Source of the DNA: an uncultured Bacteroidota bacterium
Lineage (GTDB): Bacteria > Bacteroidota > Bacteroidia > Bacteroidales > GWA2-32-17
Assembly: GCA_903837285.1 (NCBI GenBank)
Contig: CAILUD010000039.1
Location: forward strand, 50,004-114,003
Length of the DNA: 64,000 nt
Direction of reading: 5' to 3'
The notes under the pieces are model-generated. The model was given only the letters and a program-made list of their open reading frames with translations. It was not told the origin of the DNA and searched no databases. The translations under genes and the position numbers were made by a program. The stretch's first letter is position 1, and each line of letters opens with the position of its first letter. Shown here piece after piece: positions 35,694 to 44,584 of the stretch.

Positions 35694-36869
35694 ATGAAAA
35701 CAAACATATTTATTTTGACATTAATTTCAGTATCACTGATATTTGTTACAATCAGTTGTAATAAAGAAATTGAAGCAACTTCGCAAATTGAATGCAATTA
35801 TGCCGATTCCAGCAGTACGCATCCCAAAAACAATGCATATAACAGTATTATTTCAAAATATGTAAAAAAAGGTTTGCCCGGAATTTCAGTTTTAGTTACA
35901 GATTCATCAGGAACATGGGTAGGTGCAGGTGGTTACGCCGATATTAAAAAGGGAGTTGAATTTACACCATGTCACATTTCAAAAGCTGCAAGTATTACAA
36001 AGCTTTTAATTGGTACTTTATTTTTTAAACTTCAGGAAGAAGGAAAAATAAATGCAGATGATCTGGTATCAAAATATATTGACCAAAAAATTTTAGATAA
36101 AATTGATGGTGCAAAAAACATTAAAATTTCAAATTTAATGAACCATACAACCGGGATATTTGATGTAATTACTTCATCTGGTTTTTATCTTGCAGTTCTT
36201 AATAACCCAAATAAAAGATGGACACAATTAGAACTTCTGAATTATGTTTATGGCGAAAAAGCTTATGAATTAAATAATCCATATCCAGCAGTATATTCAA
36301 GTACAAACACGTTGTTATTATCAATGTGTATTGAAAAAGCAACCGGCGAAAAACATGAAAAACTTTTACACGAAAAAGTTTTAGATCCTTTAGGAATGAA
36401 CGATACTTATTATCAGGGACGGGAAGATGTTCCCAATTCTGCAGCACAGGGTTATTTTGATCTTCATAACAATGGTGAAATAGTAAATGTTTCTAACCTA
36501 ATTACGGGCAGTGGTAACGGTTATGGTGGAATATATTCAAATGTATTTGATTTAAATAAATTTATAAAAGCATTGTTAATTGACAAAATAGTTCTTAGTC
36601 AGGCTTCATTAAACCAGATGGAAACATTTGTTCAGGAAGATGAAAATTTTTATACCGGACTTGGAATGATAAAAAAGTTTACCGAAAAAACTGCATACGG
36701 AATTGGACATACAGGCCGCGACCTAGGTTATGTTGCCGATTTATTTTATTTCCCACAACGAAATATTACTATGGTGTTATTTGTTAATTATGGAACAAAC
36801 GGTGAAAGTTCTTTAAAACAAGTATTTTTCGATTTTGAAAATGAACTTGTAGATAAAATACTGGAATAA
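35694..36869 (+). CDS. Class C beta-lactamase-like serine hydrolase (lipoprotein)
   Basis: 391 residues. Lipobox FVTISC near residue 22 suggests lipidation. Family S12 catalytic motifs are SxxK (SITK in AASITKLLIG), a Tyr-x-Asn equivalent in YSSTN, and HTG (GHTGRDLGY). Other blocks are LMNHTTGIFD and PLGMNDTYY. Such proteins are D-aminopeptidases, esterases or PBP4*-like peptidases more often than true beta-lactamases. It is co-transcribed with the barrel protein upstream and ends in a repeat cluster. Confidence 0.88.
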   Translation: MKTNIFILTLISVSLIFVTISCNKEIEATSQIECNYADSSSTHPKNNAYNSIISKYVKKGLPGISVLVTDSSGTWVGAGGYADIKKGVEFTPCHISKAASITKLLIGTLFFKLQEEGKINADDLVSKYIDQKILDKIDGAKNIKISNLMNHTTGIFDVITSSGFYLAVLNNPNKRWTQLELLNYVYGEKAYELNNPYPAVYSSTNTLLLSMCIEKATGEKHEKLLHEKVLDPLGMNDTYYQGREDVPNSAAQGYFDLHNNGEIVNVSNLITGSGNGYGGIYSNVFDLNKFIKALLIDKIVLSQASLNQMETFVQEDENFYTGLGMIKKFTEKTAYGIGHTGRDLGYVADLFYFPQRNITMVLFVNYGTNGESSLKQVFFDFENELVDKILE

Positions 36870-36871
36870 TA

Positions 36872-36963
36872 TCAAATACCATTATAAAAGAGTCCAACCT
36901 ATTGTCCCTCTTTTTTGAAGAGGGTAGGGAGATGAATAAAAAGATTGGACTATTTTATAATCC
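36872..36963. repeat. ~95 bp inverted-end hairpin element, copy 2
   Basis: Ends ATTATAAAA-AGTCCAA and its reverse (TTGGACTATTTTATAAT) can form a ~20-base stem with few mismatches. An inner CCCTCTT/AAGAGGG hairpin sits between. Nearly identical core to 15772-15874. Confidence 0.85.
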
Positions 36964-36968
36964 CTTAG

Positions 36969-36995
36969 CACTCGCTCGCTTCCCGCGAGCGAGTG
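36969..36995. repeat. CACTCGCTCGC hairpin
   Basis: Perfect 11-base stem (36969-36979/36985-36995) with a TTCCC loop, GC-rich in an AT-rich setting. It directly follows the hairpin element. Confidence 0.85.
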
Positions 36996-37000
36996 TAATT

Positions 37001-37034
37001 GAGACCTAACAGGTCTCAAAGACCTATTAGGTCT
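37001..37034. repeat. Paired GACCT palindromes
   Basis: GAGACCT-AAC-AGGTCTC (37001-37017) and AGACCTA-T-TAGGTCT (37020-37034) sit side by side. The sequence type is common between Bacteroidota genes. Confidence 0.8.
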
Positions 37035-37049
37035 ATAAATGTCTTTAAA

Positions 37050-37532
37050 TTAGTACCAATCTCCAATAATTGCGACAGACAGTTCATCAGATGAAATATG
37101 AATTGTTGTCGGATAACTACCACTATAATTTGACATTTTAAACTCAACAAATCCTATTAATTGATCTGGATTTGGACTATCATAATCATAAACTGAAATG
37201 TAGTATGTATTTGAAAGAATTATAATTCTGAAAGGCGCAACCAAATTCCAATTAAGCGGTAGGGATGTTGCAGAAATATCTGTAATCCGATTACTGCTTC
37301 CATTCAATAAAATACTGCTGTTAATATCTGATATGTTAAAATAAACATCTGGACCATTTGATAAATCCCAACTCGAATTATATGCATTTAATAAAGGTAT
37401 AGCAGTAATTTTAATAGAAGTAATTTTAAAATTATTGTAATTTGGAGTTGCTAAAGTGGTTGTCTTTGAATCCTTTTTGCAACTCGTAAAAATAGTTATT
37501 GCGAATAATAAAATTAAAAGTATTTTTTTCAT
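37050..37532 (-). CDS. Small lipoprotein with a C2-like beta domain
   Basis: 160 residues with lipobox FTSC at ~17 and a CKKDSK start typical of Bacteroidota lipoproteins. The strands FKITSIKITAIPLL, GPDVYFNI and YISVYDYDSPNPDQLIGFVEF resemble a C2-type sandwich, where DYDSPNPDQLIG sits at the calcium-loop position. Function unknown. It is isolated, followed on minus by the repeat cluster. Confidence 0.7.
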   Translation of the reverse strand: MKKILLILLFAITIFTSCKKDSKTTTLATPNYNNFKITSIKITAIPLLNAYNSSWDLSNGPDVYFNISDINSSILLNGSSNRITDISATSLPLNWNLVAPFRIIILSNTYYISVYDYDSPNPDQLIGFVEFKMSNYSGSYPTTIHISSDELSVAIIGDWY

Positions 37533-37593
37533 TAATTTTAAAAATTATGAGGCTAAATTTATTTATATTCTCTAATCTTTTATAATCATTTGC

Positions 37594-37716
37594 TTAGTTA
37601 AAAATACCCGATTTATCTGAAGTTTGCAATAAATAAATTCTATTTTCAACTGAATTAATATATGCAGAATTATAAATATTGCTTTTATCATCATAAACAT
37701 TTTCTGGCTTTCTCAA
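37594..37716 (-). pseudogene. Possible 40-codon remnant of a decayed gene
   Basis: From TTG 37716 to TAA 37594 the minus strand encodes a protein-like peptide (RKPENVYDDKSNIYNSAYIN, ending QTSDKSGIFN) with normal composition. No start, signal or upstream extension was found, so it may be the C-terminal end of a lost gene. No family recognised. Confidence 0.3.
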
Positions 37717-37853
37717 AGATAATAGTTAAAAGGTAAATGTCAAAACATGTGTTTTAATTATTTAAAAAACGAATGATTTAAATAAAAAATGGTATTTTTA
37801 CAAAACAAGAATAGTTAAAATGTTTTCTAACTTAGAATTCATTTCAAATGTAA

Positions 37854-37867
37854 TTCGCTGCGGCGAA
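37854..37867. repeat. 14 bp CG palindrome
   Basis: TTCGCTGCGGCGAA, imperfect member of the six-copy set. Confidence 0.65.
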
Positions 37868-37977
37868 CAAATGGTATTATATATTAAATTTAGTGAACTA
37901 AAAGAAATCATAAATCAAATATGCCCGCAATCTTTTAAGTAATTATTGTTAAAAACTCAAACTAAACAAAGTGTAAA

Positions 37978-39645
37978 ATGTTTTTAGTTTTATTTAAAAT
38001 TCTTATCATTACTATAACAGTATTAATTGTTATAGTAATAATTTTATATTTATTAAGTATAATTTTACCACCACGTATTAAGAATATTAATCAACCGGAA
38101 TCTAATCGTATTTCTGTTGGAAATGATGCATTTAGTTGTGGTAAAGGTTGGATCAGAAGAAATAGAAACAATCTTATGGAAATGTATGTTGAAGGTGATG
38201 CATATGAAAGGGGATTAACCATCGGAAAACTTACAAAAGAGCTCTTTAATTATCAAGAAGATATTTTTGTTGCTGATTTAAATAAAAAAGTACCAAGTAA
38301 GTTTAAACAATTTTTATTAAAACTGGCAATTGGTGTTTTTAATCGAAAAATAAGCAAGCATATAGGTATAGAATATTCTGAAGAAATTTATGGTGTTTCA
38401 AAATCGGCAACTTCAAAATATAATTATATAGCGCCACCTTTTGTTAGAATCATGAACTATCATGCTGCTCACGATATTGGTCACACTTTACAGGACATGA
38501 AATATGTTGGTTGTACAGCTTTTTCCGTTAAAGGAAATTTAACAGTTAACAATAATATTTTAATTGGCAGAAACTTCGATTTTCATATTAACGATGAATT
38601 TAGTAGAGACAAAATTGTAGCATTCTATAATCCAGCCAAAGGGCATAAATTTGCTATGATAACATGGCCTGGCATGATAGGTGTAACATCTGGCATGAAT
38701 ATAAAAGGAATTACCATAACAATTAACGGAGCAAAATCGGGAATACCTAAAAAAACAGCAACTCCAGTTTCAATTATAGCCAGAGAAATATTACAATATG
38801 CTGAAAATTTAAATGAAGCAGAAGAAATTGCTAGAAAGCGTTCGATGTTTGTTTCAGAGTTATTAATGGTTAGTTCTGCAAAAGAAAACAAATCAATAAT
38901 TATTGAAAAAACTCCTATAGCAATAGACATATATACAAATAACAGTGACTTAGTTATTTGCACTAATCATTTTCAGGGAGAAATACTTAAAAATGATCCT
39001 TTAAATATCGCTTTTATTGAAGACAGTTCAACAATGTACAGATATAATAGAGTCAAAGAACTAGTTAAAAAAGAAGGTTTATTTAATTCTGATAAAATCG
39101 CAAAATTATTACGTGAACGAAAAGGCATAAATGATACTGAAGTAGGATTAGGAAATGAAAAAGCGATAAACCAGCTTATTGCACATCATTCAGTAATATT
39201 TGACCCTGCCAATAACATAATGTACGTTTCAACGCCACCTTATAATATTGGAGAATATTTAGCATATAATTTAAATGATGTATTTAAAGTTGCATCAAAA
39301 GGGTGTCCTGCAAATGAAATTGACGACAAAAATTTAACAATATCCAAAGATGAGATTTTATTTACAGGAGAATATCAAAAATACGAAGACTTTAAATTGA
39401 TGCTTATTAAACTTAAAGAAAAAGGCATAGGTAAAAACGAAGAAAATGAGTTTTTCAATACTTTACAGGAATTAAATCCAGAATATTATCTTAGTTATTC
39501 TTCAATTGGCGATTATTTGAAAAGTAAAAAAAGGTTCAAAGAAGCATCTGATTGGTATGTCAAAGCATTACAAAAAGAATTTCATCATAAGGCTGAATTT
39601 AAAATGATTGAAAAGCTTTATAGGGAATGTATTCAAAAACATTAA
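37978..39645 (+). CDS. C45-like NTN hydrolase (acyltransferase/amidase family), membrane-anchored
   Basis: 555 residues. A single N-terminal membrane helix (~5-30) anchors it. The NTN domain has YHAAHDIGH, then the putative nucleophile Cys179 in VGCTAFSV, the strand ILIGRNFDFHIND (Arg and Asp expected to help catalysis), ITWPGMIGVTSGMNIKGITI and TNHFQGE. Family members (penicillin acyltransferase, acid-ceramidase-like, PlaB-like) cleave amides and often self-process at this Cys. Here the Cys is not at the chain start, so processing or export would have to free it. The last ~90 residues look TPR-like (YLKSKKRFKEASDWYVKAL). Confidence 0.8.
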   Translation: MFLVLFKILIITITVLIVIVIILYLLSIILPPRIKNINQPESNRISVGNDAFSCGKGWIRRNRNNLMEMYVEGDAYERGLTIGKLTKELFNYQEDIFVADLNKKVPSKFKQFLLKLAIGVFNRKISKHIGIEYSEEIYGVSKSATSKYNYIAPPFVRIMNYHAAHDIGHTLQDMKYVGCTAFSVKGNLTVNNNILIGRNFDFHINDEFSRDKIVAFYNPAKGHKFAMITWPGMIGVTSGMNIKGITITINGAKSGIPKKTATPVSIIAREILQYAENLNEAEEIARKRSMFVSELLMVSSAKENKSIIIEKTPIAIDIYTNNSDLVICTNHFQGEILKNDPLNIAFIEDSSTMYRYNRVKELVKKEGLFNSDKIAKLLRERKGINDTEVGLGNEKAINQLIAHHSVIFDPANNIMYVSTPPYNIGEYLAYNLNDVFKVASKGCPANEIDDKNLTISKDEILFTGEYQKYEDFKLMLIKLKEKGIGKNEENEFFNTLQELNPEYYLSYSSIGDYLKSKKRFKEASDWYVKALQKEFHHKAEFKMIEKLYRECIQKH

Positions 39646-39665
39646 TTAATAAAAAAACTATTATA

Positions 39666-39673
39666 TATATTTG
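39666..39673 (+). promoter_or_regulatory. -7 element (TATATTTG) upstream of 39696 lipoprotein
   Basis: Exact TAnnTTTG, 22 bases before ATG 39696; it supports that start over the upstream ATG at 39627. Confidence 0.6.
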
Positions 39674-39695
39674 CAATAAACTTAAATCAAATTTT

Positions 39696-40490
39696 ATGAA
39701 AATAACATCATTTATTATTATCTCAGTTTTTGTTGCTATACTTTTTAGTTGTAAAAAAGATCCTGTAAACTCAACAACTACAACAGCTGGCGTTTCATGT
39801 CTGCTTACAAAAAAGGTTGATGTTACATCTTCATATACAGACTCATCATTTTATACTTATAATGCTGCAAAAAAAATAATTAAAATAGTTAAGAATAGCG
39901 GATGGAGTAAAGATACTATTTTGTACAATGCTTCAGGTAATATTAGTGCTGTAAATGCCTATCAGAACAATGTTCTATACAGCTCAATTTTATATAATTA
40001 TACTGGCGGTAATTTAACAACCTCTGTTAAAACAAGAGGTGCTTATACAACAACAACAACTATGACATATACTTCAGGTTCATTGCCATCTTCAATAGTT
40101 ATGACAACCAACGATCCTAATGAGCAAGCTATGTCAATTTTAAATATTGTATGGATAAACGGAAATTTTGCTACAGGAACTATTGATTGGGGTTTTCCTG
40201 GAATGCAATGGGAAGTAACAGTTAGCAATGACGATAAAAACAATTTAGATAGATTCGACTACCCAAATACAGGTGGTGATTTTATTAATTATTTTAATAA
40301 AAATAACATGTTATCAATTAGTCTTATAAATAGCGAAACCGATGGAGCAAATACTTACCCTGCTGGTACAAAACTATTTGATTACACAATGACTTATACT
40401 ACAAAAAACGAAGTAAGTACAATTAACGAATTGGCAAATTTATTTAACTCTCAGTCAAGAACAACAACTTGCACATATTTATGCCAATAA
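39696..40490 (+). CDS. Lipoprotein with RHS/YD-like repeats, unknown function
   Basis: 264 residues. ATG 39696 is chosen because it yields a lipoprotein signal (AILFSC, then KKDP) and follows a promoter element; the longer frame from 39627 would overlap the C45 gene. The mature protein has short strand repeats such as YTYNAAKKIIKI, ILYNASGNISAV, ILYNYTGGNLTTSV and TYTSGSLPSSIV, as seen in YD-type or DUF4595-like Bacteroidota lipoproteins. A terminator follows. No catalytic residues were noted. Confidence 0.75.
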   Translation: MKITSFIIISVFVAILFSCKKDPVNSTTTTAGVSCLLTKKVDVTSSYTDSSFYTYNAAKKIIKIVKNSGWSKDTILYNASGNISAVNAYQNNVLYSSILYNYTGGNLTTSVKTRGAYTTTTTMTYTSGSLPSSIVMTTNDPNEQAMSILNIVWINGNFATGTIDWGFPGMQWEVTVSNDDKNNLDRFDYPNTGGDFINYFNKNNMLSISLINSETDGANTYPAGTKLFDYTMTYTTKNEVSTINELANLFNSQSRTTTCTYLCQ

Positions 40491-40510
40491 AAAGTTTATT
40501 TTAAAATATT

Positions 40511-40540
40511 AAAAGAGGGAATATTTATTGCCTCTTTTTT
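40511..40540 (+). terminator. Terminator after the YD-like lipoprotein
   Basis: AAAAGAGG (40511-40518) pairs with CCTCTTTT (40531-40538), followed by T-rich sequence. Confidence 0.8.
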
Positions 40541-40650
40541 TATGTTGTATTTCAGGCATTTATAAGAATCCTTTTTTTACGATATGGAATTTTCGTGTTT
40601 TGTGAATCATTAGTTCAAATTCAAAAAAATAAACTAAAAAAAACACGATC

Positions 40651-42369
40651 ATGAAAAGTACATTTTTTTCAAACCAAACAAAGAAGCAAAATAATTATTC
40701 AATAATATCTATGCTTCTTGCAACTGTAATGTTTTTTATTTTCAACAGTATAAATGCAGAAAATAAAGAAGTGGTTATTAAATCGAAAATAGATAAAGTA
40801 ACTGTTTTTACTACATCTGCACAAATTTTTCGGTCAGGTAGTTTTAATATAAGTTCAGGTACTTATGAGCTTATATTTGATGAGGTTTCTCCGTTAATTA
40901 ACGAAGCAAGTATTCAGGTAAATGGTTCAGGAACTTTTACTATTTTAGATGTAAAACACAGAATTAAAAATCCGCCAGCAATTTTACCGGTAGAAAATGT
41001 AATTCCAATTAAAATAATTAAGGATATTAATTTGCTTGAAGATTCTTTATCAAACATTCAATTTGATATTGACGATTATACTGCACAGTCGGATGTTTTA
41101 AAATTCGAAAAAAGATTGATAGAAAATAACAAATTAATTACTGGCGGAAGCGACACAATACCTGAAATAAAAGATGCTTTAGGCTATTTTAGAACTCAAC
41201 TTTTTGATATTAACAAAAAACTTAATGATATTTCTAAAGCTTTGTTCAGATTAAATCAAAAGAGAAATAAAATGAATGAAAGTCTTATAGGTCTTAAATC
41301 TTATAATTCACAAGTAAATCCTATTAAAGTCGAAGAACCAAAAAACCAGGTCGTGGTAACAATATCCGCACAAATTCAAACAGCAGGAAAAATCGAGATT
41401 AGTTATTTAGTAAATGATGCTGGCTGGACATCAACATATGATATTCGTGCTGAAAGCAGCGATAAACCTTTAAAACTTATTCAGAAAGCAAGTATTTATC
41501 AAAATAGTGGTGAAGACTGGAAAGATGTAAATTTAACATTATCTACAATAACACCTAATTCGAATAATGTAAAACCATATTTGCCAGTTCTGTATTTAAG
41601 TTATTATAGTTACCAGCAAGCATATAAGGGAGATAGGTCTAGGCAATATGCTGATGATGAAAGAGCAGTTATGTCGACAGCAGCTACTGCAGGGGCAATG
41701 TATAAAGAATCTGCACCAGCATTAACTTCGGCAGATTATATGCAGCCTATCGAAACAATGACAAATATTGAATACAAGATTCCACTTGAATATTCAATTC
41801 CATCTGATGGTGAAACACATATGGTTGCAATTCAAAACATTAATTTAAAAACTGAATATTCATACTATCTTACACCTAAAATTGATAAACAAGCATTTCT
41901 TATTGCAAAAATAACAGACTTTGAAGACTATAATTTATTACCTGGTGAAGCAAGTATATTTTTTAACGGAAGTTATGTTGGTGCTACTTCGCTTAACACT
42001 TCAGAGCTTTCTGATACTATAGAGCTAGCTTTGGGACGCGACAGAAGCATTATAGTTGAAAGAAAAAAGCAAAAAGAAGAAAGTAAAAATGTTTTAATTG
42101 GCACAAATCAAATTAAAACTATTGCTTACGAAATAAATATTAAAAATAATAAATCAACAACAATCAACTTATTTGTAACCGATCAGATTCCTGTTTCAAA
42201 TGATAAAGATATTATTGTAACTCCTCTTATTACCAAAGGTGCAAGCTTTGATGAAACTACAGGTTTATTAACATGGAAGATTAAACTTTCAACAAGTGAA
42301 AATAAAACATTAAAATTCACATATTCAATCGAAAGTGATAAAAATAAGCCATTAGCAAATATAAATTAG
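40651..42369 (+). CDS. MuiA-type DUF4139 protein, exported
   Basis: 572 residues with an N-terminal hydrophobic signal (ATVMFFIFNSINAE). Residues ~45-130 are DUF4140 (KVTVFTTSAQIFRSGSFNI), then a coiled coil of ~100 residues (KKLNDISKALFRLNQKRNK), then the DUF4139 domain (ISYLVNDAGWTSTYDIRAES, EDWKDVNLTLST) to the end. The name comes from mucoidy inhibitor A, but no biochemical role is settled. It stands alone between two terminators. Confidence 0.88.
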   Translation: MKSTFFSNQTKKQNNYSIISMLLATVMFFIFNSINAENKEVVIKSKIDKVTVFTTSAQIFRSGSFNISSGTYELIFDEVSPLINEASIQVNGSGTFTILDVKHRIKNPPAILPVENVIPIKIIKDINLLEDSLSNIQFDIDDYTAQSDVLKFEKRLIENNKLITGGSDTIPEIKDALGYFRTQLFDINKKLNDISKALFRLNQKRNKMNESLIGLKSYNSQVNPIKVEEPKNQVVVTISAQIQTAGKIEISYLVNDAGWTSTYDIRAESSDKPLKLIQKASIYQNSGEDWKDVNLTLSTITPNSNNVKPYLPVLYLSYYSYQQAYKGDRSRQYADDERAVMSTAATAGAMYKESAPALTSADYMQPIETMTNIEYKIPLEYSIPSDGETHMVAIQNINLKTEYSYYLTPKIDKQAFLIAKITDFEDYNLLPGEASIFFNGSYVGATSLNTSELSDTIELALGRDRSIIVERKKQKEESKNVLIGTNQIKTIAYEINIKNNKSTTINLFVTDQIPVSNDKDIIVTPLITKGASFDETTGLLTWKIKLSTSENKTLKFTYSIESDKNKPLANIN

Positions 42370-42386
42370 TTTTTAAATAATAATTT

Positions 42387-42425
42387 AAGCCGTGTAAATC
42401 CATTTAGATTTTACACGGCTTTTTT
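42387..42425 (+). terminator. Terminator after the DUF4139 gene
   Basis: AAGCCGTGTAAA/TTTACACGGCTT, a perfect 12-base stem with an 11-base loop, followed by five T. Confidence 0.9.
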
Positions 42426-42489
42426 AATTTACTGTAAGGCAGTTGTTTAATTGAACGTTAATAATATTTTTAAAATTAATTTTTATGAC

Positions 42490-42497
42490 TAAATTTG
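42490..42497 (+). promoter_or_regulatory. -7 element (TAAATTTG) upstream of 42533
   Basis: Exact TAnnTTTG followed by CGG, 35 bases before the ATG; no clear -33. Confidence 0.55.
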
Positions 42498-42532
42498 CGG
42501 ATACAGAACTTTATTAACCAAATCAATAAATC

Positions 42533-44281
42533 ATGAAAAAATCGTTACTTATTTTTGTTGCACTATTCTGGATTGGAATGGTTGCAAATGCACAAATTCT
42601 TTTTAGTGATAGCTTTGAAACCTACGTTACTGGTAACTATATGGTTCAGCAAGCTGCCCCTTCAACATGGTGGACTACTTGGACAAATGCACCTGGTGGA
42701 GCAGAAGATGCTCGAATTTCAGAACTTCAGGCACATAGTCCAATTAAATCAGTTTTAGTTGACAATGGTACTTCTGACATTATTTTGAAGCTTGGAAATA
42801 AAACAAGTGGAAAATATAACGTTTCTTTTTACTATTACATGCCTACCGGTTTTGGTGGATATTATAATATTCAGCATTACGTTGCTCCAGGTTCTTATGC
42901 TAGTGAGGTTTACTTTGGAAACAATGGTACTGGAGAAGTTGTTGCTCAGAATATAACAACTCCTTTTACTCATGCAATGGACACATGGATCTTTCTTGAA
43001 AACATAATAGATTTTGACAAAGATTCTGCATATTTATTTGTTGATGGTGTTAAAATAGTTCAATGGAAATTTTCAACAGTAACTAGTGGGGCAGCTGGTC
43101 CAGCTTCACTTGGTGGTATTGATTTCTATGCAGGATCAATAACTGGTCAAACTTCAAAATTTTATTTTGACGATGTGGCTTTTACGCAGCTTATTACTCC
43201 ACTTGATCCTCCAACAATTAACGTTAGTACAACAAGCATTAATACCAATGGATTAGCGCCAGAATCATTTACTGTTACTAATGATGGTCAGCAAGATATG
43301 ACTTTTACTGCTTATCCAACTTATCCTTACTCTGCTACAAATGTTGCTTTAGCTACTTCTCCAACAGATTTAACTTATGTAGCAAGTGCTCCAACCAGCG
43401 TGTTAGGTGGCTTTACTGCTGATGTAACAGTTCGTTCAGCTGTAGTATTTACTCCTACAAAAGTAAATCCTTCAATTGGTCAAACAATAACTTCTGTTTT
43501 TGTTGGTATTGGTAATGATGTACCTACAAACACTGCATTATTAATATTCGAAAGAGGTTCATCTATTACACCTGGACCAGGAAATTTATTGGTAAACAAA
43601 CCATTTACTGCTACAACTGCTGGTGAATTAATTGAAGTTATTCTTGATAGCCCTCTTTATATTGATGGAAACGATATTTGGATTGGTTACACTTGTGATG
43701 CTCTTGCTACAACTTATCCTTTAGGTCTTGATGGTGGTCCTCGTGTTGCTGGTGTAAACTGGATTTCAGTTGGACCAGGTTGGTCAGAAATGAATTTAGC
43801 AGTTGATAATAACTTTATGATTCAAGGTATTCTTCAAGGAAGTGCAATTCAACAATGGTTAACAGTAACTCCTGCTTCTGGAACTATTATTCCTGCACAA
43901 GTTCAAACAATAGATCTTGCTTTTAACATTACTGGTTTACCTGCTGGCAATTATCTTTCAACAGTAGTAATTGGTTGTAACGACCCTACTACAGAATTTT
44001 CTGAAGTAGATGTAAATCTTTCAGTAGTAACAAGTATAGAAAATAATAATTCTATTGGTATTATGACTTATCCTAATCCAGCTAATAATAATTTCAATAT
44101 TAAATCTGATTCAAATATTGATTTAGTAACACTTTATGACATTAATGGTAAATTAGTAAATAGTTATAAGGTAAATGCTACTTCAACTCAAATTGACGTT
44201 AACAATCTTTCTAAAGGTACTTACCTTATGAAAATTCAAACTGGCTCAAATGAAATTACAAGAAATATTGTTGTAGAATAA
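42533..44281 (+). CDS. T9SS type A-sorted secreted protein with lectin-like N-terminus
   Basis: 582 residues. Signal peptide ends at VANAQ. Residues ~22-215 resemble a LamG/concanavalin-type sandwich (SDSFETYVTGNYM, YNVSFYYYMPTGFGGYY, FYFDDVAFTQ). Ig-like domains follow, with repeated LTVTPASGTIIP and LPAGNYLSTVVIGCNDP, and the C-terminus is a type A sorting domain (TYPNPANNNFNI, VTLYDINGK, LSKGTYLMKI). Many T-ending codons (GCT, CCT, ACT) and a strong promoter-like and terminator-like frame suggest high expression; this is inference. Its ligand is unknown. Confidence 0.88.
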   Translation: MKKSLLIFVALFWIGMVANAQILFSDSFETYVTGNYMVQQAAPSTWWTTWTNAPGGAEDARISELQAHSPIKSVLVDNGTSDIILKLGNKTSGKYNVSFYYYMPTGFGGYYNIQHYVAPGSYASEVYFGNNGTGEVVAQNITTPFTHAMDTWIFLENIIDFDKDSAYLFVDGVKIVQWKFSTVTSGAAGPASLGGIDFYAGSITGQTSKFYFDDVAFTQLITPLDPPTINVSTTSINTNGLAPESFTVTNDGQQDMTFTAYPTYPYSATNVALATSPTDLTYVASAPTSVLGGFTADVTVRSAVVFTPTKVNPSIGQTITSVFVGIGNDVPTNTALLIFERGSSITPGPGNLLVNKPFTATTAGELIEVILDSPLYIDGNDIWIGYTCDALATTYPLGLDGGPRVAGVNWISVGPGWSEMNLAVDNNFMIQGILQGSAIQQWLTVTPASGTIIPAQVQTIDLAFNITGLPAGNYLSTVVIGCNDPTTEFSEVDVNLSVVTSIENNNSIGIMTYPNPANNNFNIKSDSNIDLVTLYDINGKLVNSYKVNATSTQIDVNNLSKGTYLMKIQTGSNEITRNIVVE

Positions 44282-44304
44282 TTTTTTTGAATATTTATAT
44301 AATG

Positions 44305-44335
44305 AAAGGCTGCTCGTTTGAGCAGCCTTTTTATT
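44305..44335 (+). terminator. Strong terminator after 42533-44281
   Basis: Perfect 11-base stem AAAGGCTGCTC/GAGCAGCCTTT with a GTTT loop and T-rich tail. Confidence 0.93.
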
Positions 44336-44434
44336 TTAAACTTTTTAATGTGAGGATAACTCGCAAATTTTCTTATTCGTTAAATACATGTTTAAGGAAT
44401 AATTTTCTGTAAGATAAAAGCATAGAAAATGTTG

Positions 44435-44442
44435 TATTTTTG
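44435..44442 (+). promoter_or_regulatory. -7 element (TATTTTTG), possible xdh promoter
   Basis: Exact TAnnTTTG, 143 bases before the xdh small-subunit ATG. A hairpin and a dispersed repeat would lie in the leader. Confidence 0.4.
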
Positions 44443-44448
44443 TACTGC

Positions 44449-44474
44449 CAATGTTGGAGTTATCACCAACATTG
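44449..44474. repeat. CAATGTTGG hairpin
   Basis: Perfect 9-base stem (44449-44457/44466-44474) with loop AGTTATCA; third TGTTGGAG-type hairpin of the window. Confidence 0.7.
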
Positions 44475-44489
44475 AATTATATTTTTTTT

Positions 44490-44516
44490 TGTCATTCTGA
44501 GCAAAGCGAAGAATCT
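44490..44516. repeat. GTCATTCTGAGC-AAGCGAAGAATCT repeat
   Basis: Dispersed repeat, also at 49686 and 49780. Confidence 0.75.
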
Positions 44517-44584
44517 AATAAAATGGTATTATTGCAACCTAACTATGTTAAGTATGACAAATTGGATTAATGATTTAATTATAT

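Larger units (their letters stand above)
37533..37977. other. 445-base intergenic region with a possible gene remnant
   Basis: Contains an open minus-strand stretch (37594-37716), a 14 bp CG palindrome (37854-37867) and otherwise AT-rich sequence with no clear signal. Confidence 0.6.
44282..44584. other. 303-base intergenic region before the xanthine dehydrogenase genes
   Basis: Contains the terminator of the T9SS gene, a TATTTTTG element, a TGTTGGAG hairpin and a GTCATTCTGAG repeat. No reading frame. Confidence 0.7.

Noticed and set aside
36201..36447. Minus-strand 82-codon frame in the beta-lactamase-like gene
   Set aside because: Shadow of a gene with complete catalytic motifs.
35694..36869. 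Antibiotic-resistance beta-lactamase
   Set aside because: Class C-like motifs fit many peptidases and esterases; lipidation and context do not support a resistance role.
38625..38963. 112-codon minus frame inside the C45-like gene
   Set aside because: Fully contained in a well-supported gene, no start signal.
39627..39695. Upstream ATG extension of the YD-like lipoprotein
   Set aside because: It overlaps the C45 gene, would bury the lipoprotein signal, and a promoter element lies between it and the better ATG at 39696.
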